A DNA stretch of 64,000 bases from Neoceratodus forsteri (Eukaryota; Chordata; Ceratodontiformes; Ceratodontidae), in the NCBI GenBank assembly GCA_016271365.2, contig CM057452.1, positions 823,080,001-823,144,000 on the forward strand, given 5' to 3'. A program made the position numbers and the translations under genes. The notes below the pieces were generated by a model. The model worked only from the letters and a program-made list of their open reading frames with translations, made no database searches and was not told the origin of the DNA. Position 1 is the stretch's first letter, and each line of letters opens with the position of its first letter. Positions 57,001 through 64,000 of the stretch are shown here, one piece after another.

Positions 57001-58243
57001 CTAAGTCTGCCATAGTTCGGACAACAGGGCACCCACGGATCCATGGAGGCACCCAATGTAATCGAGTATGGCCGACACAAGGGCCACAATGAGCTCCCGA
57101 TCCAGGCCCCCCCCACACGGGAACAGCACGAGGGTCTCCAGCTGTGACATCCACAACTTCCCCCTGCTGCAGCTCCTGCATGACAAGAGTGGCTGTGGTC
57201 CGGTGTCCCCTGCTGCAGGTGCATCAAAGCATGGCACTTCGTCTGGTGATGGAGCATCCTCGGCTGTCTGTGCTGCAACATCCCCCGCTGCAGTCCCTGA
57301 CCATGAAGCAGCCATGGCCTGGTCCTCCTCCACTGCAATGTTGCCCTCTGTGGCCAGTTTGGGAGCAGGCTGTGTTACGGGCCTCTGATGCACAACATCT
57401 GTGGGGTCTGGCAGCACCACCTCCAGTGCTACAGTGCCCATGTCTTCAGCAGACACCTCTGCTGAGGTCGGTGGAAGGACCCTGGCCCTCCACTGACTGT
57501 GCTGTGTGCTCCTCTGGTACACCACAGCATTGGAGGCCTTGACCTCCACCATTACCCTCAGCTTGGCCCTCTGCCATTGTGAAAGTCGGCTATGGACACC
57601 TGTAGGAATGTAAGGGATGCAGTTAGTGCTGAGCCCAGCCAAGAGGTACACACACATAGGAAATGTAAGGGTGCATCATGAGCTGCCATGTGGCCGTCCG
57701 CCATGGCCACAGCACAAGGGGACCACTGTATGCACTTACCAGACCTCCAATGAAGCACCTCCTGCCTGAGGCTGCATATGCGGCCCTGCTGCATGCCCTG
57801 GGATGTGCCAGTCAAACCTGTGGGGTACAGGAACAGGTGAGTGTATGTGCTGCTCAACATGTCATGGCTAACATGCCAGCACTGCCCCAACAGATGAACA
57901 GTGTAGGTATACATACCTGCACCCATGACCTATCCAGACTGCATGTCTGCATCTCTGCACCGCATCATGCTGATCATGCAGTGCAAGTTCCTGGGCTCCC
58001 GCCCCGTCAGGTCCTGCCAGCAGTGCATCAGCTGGTGGACTGTCCTGTGTGTGCCACTGATCTCTGCCATACATGCACAGATGGTGTGCCATGCATGCTC
58101 CCACTCTGCAGCAGTGTATCTCCTGACTCAGCTGGCAGTAGCATCCTGCCCCACTGCTGCTCACAGTTGACCAGCATGGCAGTCTCCAGTGGTGTGAAGT
58201 TTGGCACCTGCCCGCTGAGGCTGAGTGAGGACCCAGAGGACAT
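57001..58243 (-). pseudogene. Myb/SANT-like DNA-binding protein of the Harbinger element
   Basis: The ATG at 58243-58241 gives MSSGSSLSLSGQVPNFTPLETAMLV, matching the PNFTP-ET-LV start common to Harbinger Myb-like proteins. After a +1 shift near 58115 comes AAEWEHAWHTICACMAEISG, then THRTVHQLMHCWQDLTGREP. The spaced Trp residues and the RT-x2-Q-x4-W-x-D helix are those of the trihelix/Myb-like fold. A donor GTATGT (57916-57911) and an acceptor CATTCCTACAG (ending at 57600 on minus) suggest a 317-bp intron. The following open frame to 57001 (219 codons from 57657, Ala/Pro/Glu-rich) would be the C-terminal exon. Such proteins help the transposase enter the nucleus and bind the transposon ends. 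It has stops near the exon 1 end and is inactive. Confidence 0.68.
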
Positions 58244-60123
58244 GTTAGCTCACTGGTATGAGACCTGCATGGGGGGAAGGAATGGCACAAGGGTCACTAC
58301 ACAATGCCTCTGAGGATGTGTTGATGTCCCCCACCCACCATGTGTAACACTGGCCTCCGGCCATGGTGCATGGGACCAGACCAGAGTCACAGGAATGCAA
58401 CTGTGGGCCCCCACCATAGGTGGTGCACCATGCACCATTGATATGCACAGCAGGAAGCGTGGACAGGCTGTTCAGTGCCATGCAAGTGAATGGGCACGCA
58501 GTGCTGCACACTGCACCCAGAGTGCACCAACAGGCCACCTGCCCCCTGCATAGGCATGCCACATCCTGACCATGCACAGTGTGGGCGTGAGCATGGAGTA
58601 CCGCATGCAGCCTTGCCACACGTCTGCACCACCACCTCCACACAGAACAGCATGTGGCCCGACCCGGCATGTGCCCATGGGGCAGTATCATGGCCCACTG
58701 AGGCCAGCACAATGATGAATGACATCTACCTACCTGGACTGTGCACTGTGGTGACAGGAGTGAGTGGTGCTGTTGGATCCAGTGGCACACCTTGATGGAG
58801 AAAGAGCAGGGCATCATTAGCCAGTAGAATGGACAATGACCACCACAGCTGCAGTACACGCAATGGAATAATGCATGCCATGCAATGGCTGATTCTCATC
58901 TAAGTCCCAGTCATATTCCCTGTGGTGCTAGAGAGGGAATAGACATGGGTTAGTACACCTCTGTATGTGCCACTGTGGCCTGCTGCCTGTGGGTGCTGCA
59001 TACCCCCCAACTGTCACCAACCCACAGGTATGTCCTGGACATGGCCCAGGACTGTCCCCAGGTCACCCTGCTGTGACAGTCCCAGAACTGGGGGGGGGGG
59101 TGGTGGTGATGGGAACATGCCTGCAATGATAGCAGGTGGCAGTTCAGACAGGCCACAGTTGTGGACCTGACAGGCATACCGGGTAGGATGTGGTACAGGG
59201 ACAGTGGTACACAGCCAGCCATACAGGCAGCTGTGCACCTGTGTGTCAGTTGATGGCAATAGGCTGTGTTGGGCCCCCCCCATACTGTCGTGGGGCGTGT
59301 GGCAACACCTGACCTGAGTGACATGGGACAGCTGAGACATGGGCAGCCATGTGCTACACACAGGCATGTACGGTGATACACGTCCTGTTCAACCATCAGG
59401 AACAGTAATGGCACACAGGCCAGCATGTGTTGCAGCCCATCAATGCATCTACGCTAACCCACCATACAGACATGCAACACATATGCAGCGGCACAGTGAC
59501 TACAATACAAGGCCATGACCCTGACTATGAGGGGTGTACATGTATGAGGCATTGTGTGGGGATGTGCACTGTCCTGGCTGTGCCCATGTCACAACAAGCC
59601 AAGTACCACCCTGGGCATGGGAGTGGGCAGGCATGGCTCATGTACTCCATGGTGTACAAATGTATGAGAATGGGGCAGCACAATGGTGCTGGTGTGCTCC
59701 CAATGTCCATGTATCCCATCAAAGCCAGCAGCCCCCCCCAATACTGTTAGGCCTAGGGGCCATTACCATGATGATAGGTCACTGTTACTGTCTCGGCACC
59801 CCAAGGGCAGTTCAGTTGTACAGCCTCTGGGCTGCTGTGTGGGAGTCTAGGGTGTGCTGTAGTGCAACTGTGGTCAGCCATTCATTGGGGGGGCAGCAGC
59901 CAGTGTCATGTGCATACCTCACAACCGTACCACATTATGAGGACCCTTCCACAGCCTATATCACAGAAGCACCCTGTTCCACAATGTAAGGACCTGTCCC
60001 ACAGACAGTATTATCATTGTAAAGCACACATCTAAAGTAGACAATGACATAGACAGAGTAATCACTTAAAAACTGACCTTGTGAACAGAACTGCATACAT
60101 TATGACAGTGTTCTGAGCCCCCT
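58244..60123. other. TG/CA-rich flank of the Harbinger element
   Basis: Upstream region of the minus-strand Myb-like gene. It contains a G-run (about 59088-59100) and many CA/TG steps. No ORF with a recognisable domain is present. The transposon's right end should be here or further right, but no inverted copy of the left end was seen. Confidence 0.4.
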
Positions 60124-60213
60124 AGGCATTGATATGGTTAGGAGTACCACATAATGTTCAATAGTCCCAGGCATTGATATGGTTAGGAGTACCACATAAT
60201 GTTCAGTAGTCCC
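60124..60213. repeat. Recent 45-bp tandem duplication
   Basis: Units 60124-60168 and 60169-60213 (AGGCATTGATATGGTTAGGA...TAGTCCC) differ at one position only (TTCAA/TTCAG). The high identity contrasts with the decayed surroundings. Confidence 0.9.
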
Positions 60214-60461
60214 ACAGTGTAATAGACAATGTTTCACATACTGTACTGGGACAGAATGACAGATATGGTCATGGGGTATAGTGTTGTACTGTACACACCG
60301 ACAGGGACATCAAATACCAACCTGGTGAACATGGCAACATGCCTGGCTGCACCCTTGACCCTGGGCCTTCTACAGGATGGTGACCCTGTGTGTGGCCTGA
60401 CCTGAGTTGTAGGGTGGGGGCATACCTCTCAACTCCTATGTATTTTGCATAGTGCTATGAT

Positions 60462-62115
60462 CAGGGCCCCATGTTTTCTGCGATTCTGCGGGAGCAGCAT
60501 TGCCCGCAGAAATCAGTGCTCACCGCAGAAGTCAGGAAAACCAGCCACACAGCCACAGAAATGCTAGCTATGCTATACAGTCTCACAAGGCAAAGGCATA
60601 GCTATTGATGTGTTAAGTACACCATGGCACACATGCTCATTAGAAGGGGCAGCAAACTGATGTCATCCACTACAAAGTCAAAAAGCTAGTGGCTGCGTGG
60701 CATCATGACTTATGCTGGCTCTTGTTACATAACTCCTTCCAGCCAATATTGTGTGTGTGTGTGTGGGGGGAGCGACTGATGCAATAGTAGCAGAGCTTGA
60801 TAGGTCAATGGCAGTTATAATTTGCTGCTGTGTAGGTAGCACAGCCATGTTAACGTTTCATTATGAGGCTGCTCATGGTGCATGCTGAATCCTTGGAAGA
60901 TGAATTTGGAAGGAAGAACTGAAAGGCAAGCAGTAGTCAAGAAGTGAAGATTCAGTGATGCCCGTGGAGGTGGAACTGATCTCAGTGTGGTGACATGTAT
61001 CGGAGGAGGAGCTGATTGCAGAAACATAGGGCTGGCAGCAGACTGAGCCGAGGACTTGGTCCCCACTAGTGGACATCTATCACAATTTTGATTTGTGGGC
61101 TGCAGTTCTGTACCTGCAAGTGTGAGAGTAATTTCTTGGCAAATCTGAATCAGCAGCCTAAGTGGCAGCATCAAGCTCAACAAAGAGGGTCAAGTTGCCC
61201 AGCTGCAGCAGAGTTAGGGACCAGGGTATACTAGAACTGGAGCAAGCTGGTATGGAAAAAATCAGAATGGAGAGTTTGGTGCTATACATACGTGAAATGA
61301 GGGTCACTGACTGAAGAACACCACAGCCCCTTGAGCTGAGAGGAGAAGAGAACATGCTAACCAAGGTTACTCTAGCTTAATAAGAATGGCTTGCTTGCAT
61401 TTTTTAGTGTGTCCCCTGAAAGAAAAATCAGGCATCAACAAATCTTACAGACACTGTAAGTTGCACCCTCCTTCACAGTTATAGGAAGACAATTCCCACC
61501 CCCCCAAAACACAGATTTGTACACTGCACTCGAAATGTTTGTTGAAAGGCAGTCAGAGTATTCCTAGTTTACAAAAACAATAATTTTAAAGAACAGTAAT
61601 CAAAATCAGAAAAAAAATGGCCTTCAAGTTGGAGACTGTCTTTATATCTGCTAACTGTAAATATATACCAGAAGAAATCCAAGCAGGTTTTGCCTTCTGT
61701 GTAGTTTTAGCTAAATGCGTATGTCCTCCTCTGATTATAACCTAGGAGAACAGCAAAGACCATTAATTTCCAGAAGAACAGATGAGCCTTCAAATTTGGG
61801 GTGGGAGGGAAAATTAATTAAAAGAAAACACTGATGCCCATGACTGTGCCAGGTTTGGATTATTGCTGTTTAATATTTGTGAAAAAGAAGACTACATACC
61901 GTTAAATGGCCTGCTGTTCCACTTTCAGTGTAGCAGAGTGGTTGCACAAAGGCATTCAAAGGGCTAACTAAGACAATCCCTTTGAAGGTATGTTGTTTAG
62001 TCACAATTTATCTGCTGCAGACTAGCCGCAGAATCAGCAGTTGTTCTGCCGCAGAAAGTATGAGGTCCTGCCTCAGAATGTAGGTCCACTTTGCCACAGT
62101 AAACATGGGGCCCTG
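60462..62115. mobile_element. Non-autonomous hAT-like transposon
   Basis: Ends are CAGGGCCCCATGTTTTCTG and, on the other strand, CAGGGCCCCATGTTTACTG. Flanking 8-mers GCTATGAT (60454-60461) and ACTATGAT (62116-62123) match at seven of eight positions, the target-duplication size of hAT elements, which also typically begin CAG. Subterminal copies of CGCAGAA lie near both ends (about 60510, 60533, 62027, 62053), and CTGCGGG/CCCGCAG forms an inverted repeat near the left end. No transposase frame is visible, so mobility would have depended on another hAT source. Confidence 0.8.
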
Positions 62116-62123
62116 ACTATGAT

Positions 62124-62370
62124 ATTCAGACTCAAATGTACCCTTGTTCCACATAGGTTTCCTGATGTCCCTCATAATGTTAGATCCATTTCAGATCACA
62201 CAAACTATTAATTCTATGAACTGAGTTGATAGGAACATTCCCTATTACTAACAATGATGGGCCCACTATTTCTAGACAGAGTAATGTTTAAACTAAGGCA
62301 GTGCTACAGAGTCTGGCCCTGCGCTATGAAAGTATAAAGGCCAGTGCTATGGGTTTTAATGCTGAGAGGT
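62124..62370. other. Unassigned stretch
   Basis: AT-normal sequence right of the hAT-like element. No feature is recognised. Confidence 0.4.
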
Positions 62371-64000
62371 AGACACGTATGGGGGGGTGGCCTGCTGTGG
62401 CCCACTACTCACCAGGCTGCTGTCTGATTCTGTCCTACCCTGCTTGGCTGTGGCACTGCTGTCTCTCTGCACTGGACCTAGCACACCAGCTCCTCAACCT
62501 CTACTCAGTGTTGTTGCCTAGCTATGCCACATGGCTCACAGCCACATGCGGCACATGTACATGCCACACGTGTATCGCAGCTCGCATTTGCACAGTTGCG
62601 GCTTGCGTCACACTGGGTATCTGTGATGTGCGGTTGTGGCCCGCAATGTTGATCTCATAACTGTGTTGGGCTGATGCAGTATACTGCATATCTGCAATAT
62701 AAGTAGTGGGTGTAATGCATGTGCGGCATGCATGTAGGCATGGCTGTGTGTGTATGTGCCAAGTGGTGGCCAGTGTCAGGATGCTGCCAACCAACATCAG
62801 TCCACCCACAGGGGTGGGACTTCACGGCACTGTGCAAGTCCATGGTGTGGTGCTGGCACAGTCATTGCACATGGGTACCCTGCCAGTGGCAGGGCTGCAT
62901 CCCCTGCAGAGGTGTGGGGGGTGGTGGCACTGTGCCATGGGACAACTGGCAGTGTGGCTCACTGCCAGTGTGCCTGTGATCCCATGGGTGCACTGCACCT
63001 GTCAATGGCAAGAGTGGGCTGTATGCCTGTACAACACAATGGTAGTGAGGTTGCAGCCTGTCACACTGTGCAGTGCTATCTGTGTGCCAGTTGGTGCCAC
63101 ACTGTACCATGCTGTTTGACAACAATCACCACAGTACTGTGTGCTGTCACTGACCTGGCACCTGTGTGGTGTGTGTGCTGCTCCATGTGGACATCGGTGG
63201 TGCGACACACACACATCACCCCATGGTGTCATCCACTTTGTGTTGCTGCAGGCACATGGCACGGCTGTGTGGCATGCACAGTGCCTAGCGCTGACACCTC
63301 ACAGGGGCCATGTACATGTTGTGCATGACACCTGTGTCACCTGTGTGATCCCAGCCCCCCTGCCCACCACTGCCAACTGCTGTGCTGGCTGTGGCAGTAC
63401 CCAGCAACACACCACCCTGGTGCACTCCTGGCCCTGGGTGTGGCACTGGTAGCACATGGGCATTGAGACCCAGGCCACAGTCATGCCCTGTGGCTGTGCC
63501 AGCCATTGCTGCTGTCCTGCTGTGATAACATGGTACACATGGCCTGGTGGCCATGGCGGCTGTGTGCTGTCCCTTGTTGCCAGCCCCACTGCCATGTTCC
63601 ACCATCCCCTGCATGCCATTGGACATGTATGCCCTGGAGCTGGTCACCTGTTTCCCAGGGCATCTGCCCAGTGCTGTACCACCTGTTGCATGTGCAGTGT
63701 GTGTGCATGTGCATGTGGGTATGTGGGTGTGTATGTGCGCACCTGGGGTGTGCATGTCCAGGTCATCCACTGTGCCAATGCCAGGGCGAGGCAGTTTGGG
63801 GGCCCATGTGGCCTGCACTGTTGTCCACTGCCACAGGTGTTGGTGCCCTGTGACCCACATCAAGCATGCACAGCAGCTGCTGATGTTCCCTTGTGCAGAC
63901 ATGTGTGCAGTGACTCCCAATCCAGTGACCGCGTGGGCTGCAGACATTGCACTGTGCTATGCCACTACCGGTGGCCACCCTTGCTCGTCACAGGCTGCAG
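62371..64000. other. TG/CA-rich block of unknown origin
   Basis: Composition resembles the interior of the Harbinger element (very high TG/CA, few CG). Long frames on both strands (for example minus 63947-63285) have no recognisable domain and reflect low TA content. It may be part of another DNA transposon running off the window. Unproven. Confidence 0.4.

Larger units (their letters stand above)
53945..60000 (+). mobile_element. PIF/Harbinger DNA transposon (two-gene type)
   Basis: Inserted in CR1-like copy K near 53945, with a candidate end GGGGCCGATTCTAGAAAG at 53946-53963. It carries a HARBI1-type transposase on + (54347-55704) and a Myb/SANT-like gene on - (58243-57001), the usual pair for Harbinger elements. 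The remainder is TG/CA-rich and non-coding. The right end was not found. 60000 is only where the composition returns to AT-rich background, and the element may extend further, because similar TG-rich DNA recurs at 62.4-64 kb. The 3-bp target duplication expected for the family is not confirmed. Confidence 0.75.

Noticed and set aside
62706..63947. Long overlapping frames on both strands (up to 220 codons)
   Set aside because: Same composition effect, and no motif is seen in any frame.

Overview
The window is repeat-rich vertebrate nuclear DNA. There are no operons, ribosome binding sites or bacterial genes, and no host gene could be recognised. Almost everything identifiable is a decayed transposable element. 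The mix is CR1-type, L2-type and L1/Tx1-type LINEs, tRNA-headed SINEs, a PIF/Harbinger DNA transposon and a hAT-like element. This points to a tetrapod with a large genome, such as an amphibian (a caecilian would fit) or a reptile. That assignment is inference from element content only.

Layout. 1-0.8 kb is a LINE 3' end. 1.9-13.3 kb is one nested stack: an L2-like LINE (+) carries a 600-bp tRNA-headed SINE with a 14-bp target duplication and a near full-length CR1 (-), and that CR1 is itself split by a second CR1 (-). 13.8-21.3 kb is an AT-rich ~290-bp repeat interrupted by a full-length L1/Tx1-type LINE (-, 14.49-20.72 kb) with an 11-bp target duplication, ORF1 and ORF2. 21.8-33.6 kb is a run of CR1 copies on both strands, including a CR1 inside a CR1 (30.6-33.6 kb) and a MIR-like SINE. 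34.5-36.8 kb is another L2-like LINE. 36.8-41.9 kb is mostly unassigned, with a tRNA-like SINE, microsatellites and a palindromic MITE-like element. 42-44.8 kb is a CR1 (-). 45.1-46.9 kb holds a second copy of the tRNA-like SINE and a 1-kb fold-back DNA element. 47.6-53.9 kb is a CR1-like LINE (+) split by an almost full-length L2-like LINE with a GAAATC target duplication.

53.9-about 60 kb is a PIF/Harbinger transposon. Its HARBI1-type DDE transposase gene is on + with one consensus-spliced intron, and a Myb/SANT-like gene lies convergent on -. The two proteins normally act together: the Myb-like protein brings the nuclease to the transposon DNA. Here both are broken, largely by changes that look like CpG deamination. 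60.46-62.12 kb is a non-autonomous hAT-like element with 19-bp terminal inverted repeats and a 7/8-matching 8-bp target duplication. 62.4-64 kb is TG/CA-rich sequence of unknown origin.

The LINE ORFs supplied endonuclease, reverse transcriptase and chaperone functions for target-primed reverse transcription. All copies carry stops or frameshifts, so the window reads as a record of successive insertions rather than an active locus. No undescribed functional system could be demonstrated. The most informative signals are the nesting junctions, the compensatory changes in the 3' stem-loop of the L2-like elements, and the Harbinger gene pair.
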